Origin: Neisseria uirgultaei
Lineage (GTDB): Bacteria; Pseudomonadota; Gammaproteobacteria; Burkholderiales; Neisseriaceae
Direction of reading: 5' to 3'
Length of the DNA: 64,000 nt
Assembly: GCF_962719845.1 (NCBI RefSeq)
Contig: NZ_CAUIYF010000002.1
Coordinates: forward strand, 62,001-126,000
Position 1 is the stretch's first letter; each line of letters begins with the position of its first letter. The position numbers were made by a program, and so were the translations under genes. The notes beneath the pieces are model-generated. The model made no database searches, was not told the DNA's origin, and worked only from the letters and a program-made list of their open reading frames with translations. Shown here one piece after another: positions 1 to 8,079 of the stretch.

Positions 1-1
1 T

Positions 2-817
2 TTCATCCTTCAGCCTACTTGCGCGCCGACCAATGACAACCTGATGGAAATCCTGACGATGGCAGATGCGCTCAAACGCGCTTCAGCAGGCCGTATTACC
101 GCAGCCATTCCGTATTTCGGCTATGCGCGCCAAGACCGCCGTCCGCGTTCCGTCCGCGTTCCGATTTCTGCCAAGCTGGTGGCAAATATGCTCTATTCGG
201 CGGGCATTGACCGTGTTTTGACCGTTGATTTGCACGCAGACCAGATTCAAGGTTTCTTCGATATTCCGGTGGATAATATTTATGCTACCCCGATTCTGTT
301 GAACGACATCAAGCAGCAGCGGATTGAAAATCTGACCGTCGTCAGCCCGGACATCGGCGGTGTCGTCCGCGCCCGCGCCGTGGCAAAATCCCTGAATGCC
401 GACTTGGCAATCATCGATAAACGCCGCCCGAAAGCCAATGTGGCGGAAGTCATGAACATTATCGGCGACATTCAAGGTCGTACTTGCTTGATTGTGGACG
501 ATATGATTGATACTGCAAATACGCTGTGCAAAGCTGCCGTCGCTCTGAAAGAGCGGGGGGCGGAACGTGTTCTGGCCTATGCCAGCCACGCCGTATTCTC
601 CGGAGAGGCAGTCAGCCGTATTGCCTCGTCCGAAATCGACCAAGTTGTTGTAACAGATACCATTCCTTTGTCTGAAGCAGCGCAAAAATGCGATCGTATC
701 CGTCAGGTAACGATTGCAGGTTTGTTGGCTGAAACGGTTCGCCGTATTAGCAACGAAGAATCCGTCTCATATCTTTTTAATGAAGAAGTGATGACAGGCA
801 GCATGTTGCTGCCATAA
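2..817 (+). CDS. prs: Ribose-phosphate pyrophosphokinase (5'-truncated)
   Basis: Makes PRPP from ribose 5-phosphate and ATP for nucleotide, histidine and tryptophan synthesis; cytosolic. The reading frame is open from base 2 and starts inside the protein, so the N-terminus lies outside the window. Visible family blocks are the NDNLMEILTMADALKRASA stretch, IPYFGYARQDR, the catalytic-loop region, and VDDMIDTANT, the PRPP-binding loop typical of PRPP synthetases, with HAVFSG downstream. About 271 residues are present against roughly 320 in the family. rplY follows 65 bp downstream on the same strand. The identification is from sequence motifs and is very secure; only the 5' end is missing. Confidence 0.96.
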   Translation, partial: FILQPTCAPTNDNLMEILTMADALKRASAGRITAAIPYFGYARQDRRPRSVRVPISAKLVANMLYSAGIDRVLTVDLHADQIQGFFDIPVDNIYATPILLNDIKQQRIENLTVVSPDIGGVVRARAVAKSLNADLAIIDKRRPKANVAEVMNIIGDIQGRTCLIVDDMIDTANTLCKAAVALKERGAERVLAYASHAVFSGEAVSRIASSEIDQVVVTDTIPLSEAAQKCDRIRQVTIAGLLAETVRRISNEESVSYLFNEEVMTGSMLLP

Positions 818-882
818 GCCCGAAGCCGTCTTAAGCTGGTCGCGGCCGATGACGGTAGTTTTATTTAAATGGAGTATTTAAC

Positions 883-1455
883 ATGACTTATGAAATTCAA
901 GCCTCTGTTCGTGAAGCACAAGGCACTGGTGCGAGCCGCCGCCTGCGTCGCGAAGGTCAAATCCCTGGCATTCTGTACGGTGAAGGTCAAGAGCCCGTTG
1001 CAATTGCTGTGGATCACAAAACTGTATTCTACGCATTGGAAAAAGAATCTTTCCATACTGCGTTGATTAAGTTGTCTCTGAACGGTGAAACTAAAGACGT
1101 TATCGTCCGCGATTTCCAAATGCATCCGTTCCGCCGCGAAGTTCAACACATCGACTTCCAAGCTGTGAAAGCCGATCAACTTGTACGTATCCGTGTTCCC
1201 CTTCACATCGTTAACGCAGAAAACTCCCAAGCGGTCAAACTGCAAGGTGGTCGCGTATCTCTGCTGAACACGACTGTTGAAGTGGTTGCGTTGCCTGCCA
1301 ATATCCCTGCTTTCTTGGATTTGGATTGTGCCGAAGTGGTTGCCGGCGACATTCTGCATCTGTCCGACATCAAACTGCCTGAAGGTGTAGAAAGCGTTTC
1401 CCTGAAACGTAACGAAAATCTGGCTGTTGCCACCGTTACCGGTAAGAAACGCTAA
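883..1455 (+). CDS. rplY: 50S ribosomal protein L25 (general stress protein CTC type)
   Basis: Binds 5S rRNA in the central protuberance of the large ribosomal subunit. At 190 residues this is the long L25/TL5/CTC form, with an N-terminal L25 beta-barrel (about residues 1-95, containing GTGASRRLRREGQIPGILYG) and a C-terminal beta domain (about 96-190). The ATG at 883 follows the ribosome binding site ATGGAGTATTTAAC. It sits directly behind prs, a common bacterial order, and is closed by a strong hairpin terminator. Nothing unusual is seen. Confidence 0.96.
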   Translation: MTYEIQASVREAQGTGASRRLRREGQIPGILYGEGQEPVAIAVDHKTVFYALEKESFHTALIKLSLNGETKDVIVRDFQMHPFRREVQHIDFQAVKADQLVRIRVPLHIVNAENSQAVKLQGGRVSLLNTTVEVVALPANIPAFLDLDCAEVVAGDILHLSDIKLPEGVESVSLKRNENLAVATVTGKKR

Positions 1456-1468
1456 TTGATTGAAAAGC

Positions 1469-1506
1469 AGGCGGTACGTATACGATGCGTACCGCCTTAT
1501 TGTTTT
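1469..1506 (+). terminator. Rho-independent terminator after rplY
   Basis: A 10-bp GC-rich stem, AGGCGGTACG at 1469-1478 with CGTACCGCCT at 1488-1497, is followed by TATTGTTTTT. It contains no DUS, unlike most terminators in the window. Confidence 0.85.
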
Positions 1507-1790
1507 TGGCTGTGTTTCAATATTTGGTTGATTTCATCCGTTTATAAGGGAAAACCGCTTATTTCCGTTTGGGTAGAAATCTATCTAGGCGTATTGCGCG
1601 ACAACGGATGATTGGCTCAAAAACGGCATTTCGTACCGGATGAAAATGAAGAAGATATATCGTTCATATTCCAGTAGCTGTCCGGCTCGAACCGGCTATC
1701 AGAGATAGTCGGTCAACTTTTACCCGAAAATCACTTTTCTTTCAACTTTTGAAACATCCCGATAAAAGGATATTTCGTAACCCGATCTTG
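1507..1790. other. Intergenic region before mod, possible decayed coding remnant
   Basis: No intact gene is seen. In one forward frame 1537-1677 reads as about 46 protein-like codons (…ISVWVEIYLGVLRDNG, one TGA, then RHFVPDENEEDISFIFQ and TAG), which might be the remnant of a lost gene. This is a weak inference. The rest presumably holds the mod promoter; an AAAGGA at 1765-1770 precedes the candidate mod start codons. Confidence 0.3.
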
Positions 1791-3752
1791 ATGGACATAG
1801 TTATGGCAACCGAACCGAACCGAACCGAACCGAACCGAACCGAACCGAACCGAACCGAACCGAACCGAACCGAAATTATACACGATTTAGAAAATAATTT
1901 CAGACAAAACAACATATTAAAAATCAAACAACTCTTTCCCGAAGTCTTTTGCGAAGACCAAATCGACTTTGAGAAGCTCAAACTCGTCCTCGGTGCAGAA
2001 AACCTTGCCGGCGCGGGCGAACGTTATCAACTCGATTGGGCGGGCAAAACCGCCGCCTATCTCAACCTGCAAAGCCCCACTTCCCGCACCCTCGTTCCCT
2101 GCAAAGAAGAATCCACAGATTTCGACGGCACGCAAAACGTGTTTATCGAAGCCGAAAACCTCGAAGCACTGAAAATCCTGCAAAAATCCTACGCCGGCAG
2201 CGTGAAGATGATTTACATCGACCCGCCCTACAATACCGGCAACGATTCCTTTATTTATCCCGACAAATTCTCCGAAAGCCGCGAAGAATACGCCCGACGC
2301 GTGGGCGATATCGACGACGCGGGCTACCTGAAGCGCGACGGCGTATTCCAAGGCGCGTGGCGAAAAAACGGCAAAGACAGCGGCCATTACCACAGCAACT
2401 GGCTCTCCATGATGCTGCCGCGCCTGCATCTGGCGAAAACCCTGCTGCGTGAAGACGGCGTGATTTTTATCTCGATAGACGATAACGAACAGGCGCAGTT
2501 GAAATTGTTATGTGATGAAGTGTTTGGGGCGGAGAATTTTGTGTCAAATATTATATGGGAGAAGAGGTATACCAGAAGTAACAACGCCCGCATGTTCACA
2601 ACATTAACGGAGCAGATAGTTTGCTACAGGAAATCTGATAACTTACAGGAGTTAAAAGAGCCTAGAAATGAAAAAGCAGATTCCACTTATACCAATCCAG
2701 ATAATGATCCAAGAGGAGTATGGACAAGCGTATCTTGTGTTAACCCAGCAACAAAGGAACAACGCCCGAATTTATCATATGAAATACAAAATCCACACAC
2801 GGGAGAAGTCATTACACACCCAACAAATGCATGGAAATTTGAGTATTCAAAATATTTATCCTATCAGGAAGATAACAGACTGTATTGGGGAAAGAATGGA
2901 GAAAACAAATATCCACGCTTAAAGAAATTTCTCACAGAGATGGATGGCGGAATGGTGCCAGTTGATTTATGGAAACATGATGAAACAGGAACAACAGATG
3001 CTGCCAGCAAAGAGTTGGAATCCATGATTGGTAAAGGAATATTTACTTTTCCGAAACCTCCTTCATTAATCAAAAGGATGCTTAAAATTGCATCAAATAA
3101 AAAAGATTCAATTATATTAGACTTCTTCACTGGCTCAGGCACTACCGCCCATGCCGTGATGCAACTGAATGCCGAAGACGGCGGCAGCCGCCGTTTCATC
3201 TGTGTCCAGCTTCCCGAAGAAACCGACGAAAAATCCGAAGCGCGCAAGGCGGGTTTCGACACGATTGCCGAAATCGCCAAAGAACGCATCCGCCGCGCGG
3301 GCAGGCAGATTTCAGACGGCCTTCAAAGCGGTCAAAACGTGGATACGGGCTTTAAAGTCTTCAAACTGGCCGAAAGCGGTTTCAAACAATGGCGGCAGCC
3401 CGGACAAGCCGATACGGAAGCCCTGCAAGGCGAATTATCCTTGAGCATTGATTCTGTGTTGTCTGAAATGCCGTCTGAAAACCTGCTCTGCGAATTGATG
3501 CTGCGTTTAGGTTTGAAGCTGACTTGCAAGGTTTCGCTTTCAGACGGCGTGTATTTCGTGGAAGACGAGGATACGGGCGGACTGTACGCCTTCCTGCTGG
3601 AACGCGTGAATCAGGATTTGATTGATGCCGTGCTGGCGAAGCATCCCGTCAAGGCGGTGGTTTTGGACAGGCTGTTCGACGGCGACGACGCGCTCAAAGG
3701 CAATACCGTATTGCAGATGAAGGACGCGGGCGTGATGTTCGAATGCGTGTAG
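1791..3752 (+). CDS. modD: Phase-variable type III DNA methyltransferase (Mod, ACCGA repeat class)
   Basis: An N6-adenine DNA methyltransferase of a type III restriction system. It shows the beta-class order of motifs: DPPYNTGND (motif IV, near 2220) and, much later, DFFTGSGTTA (motif I, AdoMet binding, near 3120), with the target-recognition domain between them. It carries 13 ACCGA repeats near its 5' end and is in frame. In Neisseria, ACCGA repeats mark the modD family; modA and modB carry other repeats. The start could be 1791 or 1803, both in frame; neither has an ideal ribosome binding site. The span 2520-3120 is clearly AT-rich compared with its flanks, as expected for an exchanged recognition domain. 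The partner res gene lies downstream beyond a NIME. Length 653 residues from 1791. Confidence 0.88.
   Translation: MDIVMATEPNRTEPNRTEPNRTEPNRTEIIHDLENNFRQNNILKIKQLFPEVFCEDQIDFEKLKLVLGAENLAGAGERYQLDWAGKTAAYLNLQSPTSRTLVPCKEESTDFDGTQNVFIEAENLEALKILQKSYAGSVKMIYIDPPYNTGNDSFIYPDKFSESREEYARRVGDIDDAGYLKRDGVFQGAWRKNGKDSGHYHSNWLSMMLPRLHLAKTLLREDGVIFISIDDNEQAQLKLLCDEVFGAENFVSNIIWEKRYTRSNNARMFTTLTEQIVCYRKSDNLQELKEPRNEKADSTYTNPDNDPRGVWTSVSCVNPATKEQRPNLSYEIQNPHTGEVITHPTNAWKFEYSKYLSYQEDNRLYWGKNGENKYPRLKKFLTEMDGGMVPVDLWKHDETGTTDAASKELESMIGKGIFTFPKPPSLIKRMLKIASNKKDSIILDFFTGSGTTAHAVMQLNAEDGGSRRFICVQLPEETDEKSEARKAGFDTIAEIAKERIRRAGRQISDGLQSGQNVDTGFKVFKLAESGFKQWRQPGQADTEALQGELSLSIDSVLSEMPSENLLCELMLRLGLKLTCKVSLSDGVYFVEDEDTGGLYAFLLERVNQDLIDAVLAKHPVKAVVLDRLFDGDDALKGNTVLQMKDAGVMFECV
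1809..1873 (+). repeat. ACCGA pentanucleotide tract, 13 copies (phase-variation switch)
   Basis: Thirteen uninterrupted ACCGA units (65 bp) lie inside the 5' coding part of the mod gene and encode a repeating TEPNR motif. A change of one or two units shifts the reading frame. With 13 copies the ATGs at 1791 and 1803 are both in frame with the methyltransferase body, so the gene is ON in this sequence. Confidence 0.95.
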
Positions 3753-3784
3753 TCAGCCGAAAGCGGGAAGTGCCGTCTGCCGTC

Positions 3785-3935
3785 ATTCCCGCGCAGGCGG
3801 GAATCTAGAAACTCAAAGTTGCAAGAATTTATCGGAAATGACTGAAACCCAACGAACCTAGATTCCCACTTTCGTGGGAATGACGATATATCAGTTTCTG
3901 CGCCGACAGGTCTGGATTCCCGCCTGCGCGGAAAT
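3785..3935. repeat. NIME: dRS3 repeats between mod and res
   Basis: Neisserial intergenic mosaic element with dRS3 20-mers (ATTCCC-N8-GGGAAT) at 3785-3804 and 3862-3881, plus a degenerate copy at 3916-3935 whose right arm reads GGAAAT. Spacer RS-type sequence lies between them. It separates two genes that are normally adjacent in type III systems. Confidence 0.9.
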
Positions 3936-3986
3936 GACGGCAAAGAGGTGGATTTTCCGCGCGACAGCGGATAGAAGGAAATAAAA

Positions 3987-6638
3987 ATGGAATTGAAATT
4001 TGAAGAACTGCCCTATCAGCTTGATGCGGTAAATGCCGTTGCGAATCTTTTTGCAGGGCAGCCGAACCACGCCCGGACATTTGATTTGACCAGTCAGGGG
4101 ACGGGGCGGTTTGTCGGCAACGGCTTGGATTTGGATTGGGAAACGCTGGGTCGGAATCTGAATGCAGTGCAAAAGCAAAACGGACAGCCTGAAACGGAAA
4201 TCGGCGCGCACGGGCTGAATTTTTCTCTGGAAATGGAAACGGGTACGGGCAAAACCTATGTCTATCTGCGCACGGTTTACGAATTGAACAAGCTCTACGG
4301 CTGGAAGAAATTTGTCATTGTCGTACCGAGCGTACCGATACGCGAAGGCGTGTTGAAAAGCCTGGAAATTACGAAGGCACATTTTGACGGAGTGTTCGGC
4401 AGGCCCGTGATGCGTTATGCGGAATATTCAAGCGGCCGGTTGTCGGACTTACGCGCTTTTGCGGTAAACGACCATATCGAAATTTTGGTAATCAATATCC
4501 AGTCGTTTGAAAAAGACGGAAACGTGATCAATAAGGTAAACGAAAGCGGGGATGCGCCGATTAAGTTTATTCAGGAAACGTGTCCCATCGTCATCATCGA
4601 CGAGCCGCAAAATATGGAAACGGAAGGCCGTCTGAACGCTTTGGCATCGCTCAATCCGCTCTTTACCCTGCGCTATTCGGCAACGCATAAAAAACCGTAT
4701 CACAAGGTGTACAGCCTGAATCCCGTGCAGGCATACAATTTGAAGCTGGTCAAGCAAATCGAAGTTTTGCCGGTATTGGCGGAAAACGATGTGAACGGCG
4801 CATTTGCGGAGCTGTTGGAAGTGAAACAGGCGGCCAAAGGCCGTCTGAAAGCCGATTTGAACATTCATTATCAGGATAAAAAGGAAACCAAGAAGAAAAA
4901 GGTATCCGTCAAATCGGGAGACGATTTGTTTGAAAAATCGGGCGGCAACGAAGCCTACCGCCACGGTTTCATCATCGACGGCCTGGATTTCGAGAATCAG
5001 GAATTGGCGTTTTCCAGCGGTAAAACCATTACGCGCGGCGGAGACGGCGATGCGGTGCGCGATGAAATTATGAAAAACCAAATCCGCGAAACGGTAAGGG
5101 AGCATTTGGCGAAGGAGAAACGGCTGAATCCGTCGGGGATTAAGGTGTTGTCGCTGTTCTTTATCGACCGTGTGGAGAATTACCGTGCGGCAGACGGAAC
5201 GGCAGGCAAGTTTGCCCTTTGGTTTGAAGAAATCTATCGGGAGCTTGCAGGCAATACCGATATGGCGGGCGTACACGGCGGCTATTTCTCGCAAGACAAG
5301 AAAGGCCGTCTGAAAAACACCGACGGCACGACGCAGGCGGACAACGATACCTACCGCCTCATTATGCGCGACAAGGAAACCCTGCTTTCCTTCGGCAGCC
5401 CGCTGCGCTTTATCTTTTCCCATTCCGCGCTGAAAGAAGGCTGGGACAACCCCAATGTATTCCAAATCTGCACGCTCAACGAAACCCGCTCGCCGCTGAA
5501 AAAGCGGCAGGAAATCGGGCGCGGGCTGCGTATCGCCGTCAATCAGGAAGGGCGGCGCGTGCGCGATGAAGAAGTGAATGTGCTGACCGTGATTCCGAAC
5601 GAAAGCTACGAATTGTTTGCCGCCAACCTGCAAAAGGAATACGAAGACGAATGCGGTATCAAATTTTCCGCCAAAAACATCAAAGACCACAATAAAAAGA
5701 AAAAACAGCTATTCCGCAAAGATTTTCCGCTCGATCCCGAATTTCAGGCAATTTGGGACAGGTTGAAATACAAAACGCGCTACCGCGTGCGCTTCGATAC
5801 GGAAGAATTGATCAAACAGGCTTCGGCGGCAGTAGCAAATTTGCCAGAAATCCAAAAGCCGAAAATCCGCATCAAAAAAGCACATTTGAAACAATCCCAA
5901 ACCTACGGTATCGAAACAGTCGAAATTGCCGGCCGCAGCCGTGAAATGGACGTTCAATGGGAGATTCCGGACATACTCGGCGAAATCCAAAGAAAAACGG
6001 GGCTGACGCGGCGCACGGTGTATGAAATCATCGCACAGTCAGGTCGTCTGAAAGATGTAGTTGGTAATCCGCAACGCTTCATCGACCTTGCCGCTGAAGC
6101 GGTAAACCGCAGCCTGTACGCATTGATGGCGGCAGGAATCGAGTATGAGCGAACCGGCGAAGTGTACGACCAAAAGCTGTTGGCAGACATGGAGCGTGAA
6201 GGCATCGAGTTTTATGAAAACAGCTTTACGTTCAAAGTCGGAAAACCGCAGAAAACCATTTGCGAAAACTATATCCCTTTGGATTCCGGTACGGAAAAAA
6301 CCTTTGCCGCCGATTGCGAGCATTATGATGCTGACCATGAAGGTGGTGTAGCGTTTTATTTCAAACTGCCCGGCTGGTTCAAAATCCCGACCCCACTGGG
6401 CAATTACAATCCCGATTGGGCAGTGGTAAAACAGGTTCAGGGCAAAGTGTACTTTGTTGCAGAAACCAAAAATACTGGCAAAGGCATTCAGGCTGGTGTG
6501 GATATGGACAAACTACGCCAGAATGAGAGGCTGAAAATCGAATGCGGTGAACGGCATTTTGAAGCACTGGGCGGTTTGGCATACCGTGTTGTGGAAAAAG
6601 TGGGGGACTTAAAGTTAGAAAAAGAGGAGCAGGCATGA
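3987..6638 (+). CDS. res: Type III restriction endonuclease Res subunit
   Basis: Helicase-nuclease subunit that, with the Mod dimer, translocates on and cuts unmethylated DNA. Visible motifs: Walker A METGTGKT (about residues 83-90), DEPQ box (205-208), helicase motif VI QEIGRGLRI (about 507-515) and a C-terminal PD-(D/E)xK nuclease site, NPDWAVVK followed by AETK (about 808-830). The 883-residue frame is intact. The ATG at 3987 follows AGAAGGAAATAAAA. It lies 234 bp after mod with a NIME in between, so it may have its own expression level. The allele is full-length; whether it is active depends also on Mod phase, since Res needs Mod for target recognition. Confidence 0.93.
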   Translation: MELKFEELPYQLDAVNAVANLFAGQPNHARTFDLTSQGTGRFVGNGLDLDWETLGRNLNAVQKQNGQPETEIGAHGLNFSLEMETGTGKTYVYLRTVYELNKLYGWKKFVIVVPSVPIREGVLKSLEITKAHFDGVFGRPVMRYAEYSSGRLSDLRAFAVNDHIEILVINIQSFEKDGNVINKVNESGDAPIKFIQETCPIVIIDEPQNMETEGRLNALASLNPLFTLRYSATHKKPYHKVYSLNPVQAYNLKLVKQIEVLPVLAENDVNGAFAELLEVKQAAKGRLKADLNIHYQDKKETKKKKVSVKSGDDLFEKSGGNEAYRHGFIIDGLDFENQELAFSSGKTITRGGDGDAVRDEIMKNQIRETVREHLAKEKRLNPSGIKVLSLFFIDRVENYRAADGTAGKFALWFEEIYRELAGNTDMAGVHGGYFSQDKKGRLKNTDGTTQADNDTYRLIMRDKETLLSFGSPLRFIFSHSALKEGWDNPNVFQICTLNETRSPLKKRQEIGRGLRIAVNQEGRRVRDEEVNVLTVIPNESYELFAANLQKEYEDECGIKFSAKNIKDHNKKKKQLFRKDFPLDPEFQAIWDRLKYKTRYRVRFDTEELIKQASAAVANLPEIQKPKIRIKKAHLKQSQTYGIETVEIAGRSREMDVQWEIPDILGEIQRKTGLTRRTVYEIIAQSGRLKDVVGNPQRFIDLAAEAVNRSLYALMAAGIEYERTGEVYDQKLLADMEREGIEFYENSFTFKVGKPQKTICENYIPLDSGTEKTFAADCEHYDADHEGGVAFYFKLPGWFKIPTPLGNYNPDWAVVKQVQGKVYFVAETKNTGKGIQAGVDMDKLRQNERLKIECGERHFEALGGLAYRVVEKVGDLKLEKEEQA

Positions 6639-6762
6639 AATATGCTGTCCGCTTTGTTTTCCGTTGACGTTTCCGCCGCGCCTTTTGGGGAGGTTTCTTC
6701 TGAAAACCTGTGTTTGGGTTTCTGCTGTCGGGAGGGAAAGGAATTTTGCAAAGGTCTCAAGC

Positions 6763-7932
6763 TTATTGTCCCGTCAGGCGTGCCCAGAGTTTTTTCCACC
6801 AGTTTTTCTTTTCTACGTCCTCCAACGCGGCGATTTCTTTTTCGGCAACAGTATGTCCGTTTTGTCTGATTTTGATTTTTCCTAAAATCTGCCCTTTTTT
6901 TACCGGGGCGGGAATCGGCTGTATGGTTTCCAAAATCTGTTCTGCCATTTTCGCTTCCTTATGTGGCAGAGTGATGTAGGCTTCTTTGAGGAAGCCTGCG
7001 CGGACGGTTTTTTTGCTGCCTCCGGAAATTTGGATTTGGGCAACGGTTTTGCCTTTCGGATATATTTGGGGCGTATCGAAGGCCTGCAATGCCCAGTTCA
7101 GCAGCTTGCTGTTGTCCGATGCGCGGGTTTCCGCCGATTCCGAACCTAGAGTGATGACAAGGATGTGCCTGCCGTTGCCGGAGTATGACACGGCAAGGTT
7201 GTAGCCGCCGCTTTCTGTGTGTCCGGCTTTCAGACCGTTTACATTGTTGTCCCTATATAAAAGGATATTGCGGTTGTTTTGTTCTATATTTTTGAATTTG
7301 AAAGATTTGATGGAAAACAGCGGGTAATATTCCGGAAAGTCGCGCATCAATGCTTCAGACAGCAGGGCGAGGTCTTTGGCGGTGGAAACCTGTCCTTCTC
7401 TACTCAAGCCTGTCGGGTTTTTGAATACAGTGTTCTTCATGCCCAAGCGTCGGGCTTCTTTGTTCATTTGTTGCACAAAATTTTCAATCGAGCCGTTGCC
7501 CAGCCGGCCGGCAAGGGTTAGGGCGGCATCGTTTGCGGATAGGGCAATCATGCCTTTTAAGAGTTTGTCGGTGCTGACCGTATCGCCGGGACGTACAAAC
7601 ATTCTGCTTCCTTCTGAAGCCCATGCGGATTCGGGTATTTTTAAGTTTTCTTCAGATTGGATATTTCCCGATTTCATGTTTTTGAAAACCAAATATGCGG
7701 TCATCAGTTGGGTTAGTGCCGCCGGTTCGACAGGGGTATTGATGTTTTTAGCGGATAAAGTCTGCCTGCTTTGAAGGTCGATAACGATGTGTGCCGCTGT
7801 GAGGGTTTCGGGTGTTTGGAGCGTAGGGGCGGCGTGTACCGTCGGTCTGTTGGGCGCGGGCGATGCAGCCGTTGCGTGAGAAACGCCTAAGATGATGGAA
7901 AGCAGGACGGGCAGGATTTTATGTGCTGTCAT
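6763..7932 (-). CDS. dacC: DacA/DacC-like peptidase S11 family protein lacking catalytic residues
   Basis: Has the fold signature of D-alanyl-D-alanine carboxypeptidases (S11): signal peptide (about residues 1-23), a conserved EPAxLTxLMTAYLV block, SAND at 132-135 and a KxG box at 235-237, then a C-terminal beta domain ending in a basic WWKKLW helix like the membrane anchor of PBP5. The active-site SxxK reads ALTQ (Ala72, Gln75) and the KTG box reads KAG, both confirmed at the codon level (7708-7719). By family knowledge this should abolish acylation by penicillin or peptide. It is probably a periplasmic, membrane-attached peptidoglycan-related pseudoenzyme; the symbol follows common Neisseria annotation. 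It is convergent with res. Confidence 0.85.
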   Translation of the reverse strand: MTAHKILPVLLSIILGVSHATAASPAPNRPTVHAAPTLQTPETLTAAHIVIDLQSRQTLSAKNINTPVEPAALTQLMTAYLVFKNMKSGNIQSEENLKIPESAWASEGSRMFVRPGDTVSTDKLLKGMIALSANDAALTLAGRLGNGSIENFVQQMNKEARRLGMKNTVFKNPTGLSREGQVSTAKDLALLSEALMRDFPEYYPLFSIKSFKFKNIEQNNRNILLYRDNNVNGLKAGHTESGGYNLAVSYSGNGRHILVITLGSESAETRASDNSKLLNWALQAFDTPQIYPKGKTVAQIQISGGSKKTVRAGFLKEAYITLPHKEAKMAEQILETIQPIPAPVKKGQILGKIKIRQNGHTVAEKEIAALEDVEKKNWWKKLWARLTGQ

Positions 7933-8079
7933 GAAATATTCTAATTGTGTGCGTGTTTCAGTCTGCCGATTATACGCTTAGGGTGTCTGATCGGGCGGAT
8001 TTTTCTTGCTTTCGCGCCGTCTTGGGCGTATGGTTTTGGGTTTTGCGATTTTAATAAACCGATTATCCCATATTGAATT

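Noticed and set aside
1741..1790. TTG start at 1749 for Mod
   Set aside because: In frame, but it has no good ribosome binding site and ATG codons at 1791 and 1803 are nearer the repeat; kept only as an alternative.
4449..5690. 413-residue open frame antisense to res
   Set aside because: Shadow of res; hydrophobic Phe-rich composition typical of antisense frames.
6642..6979. Forward frames overlapping the 3' part of dacC
   Set aside because: Antisense to dacC; no motif.
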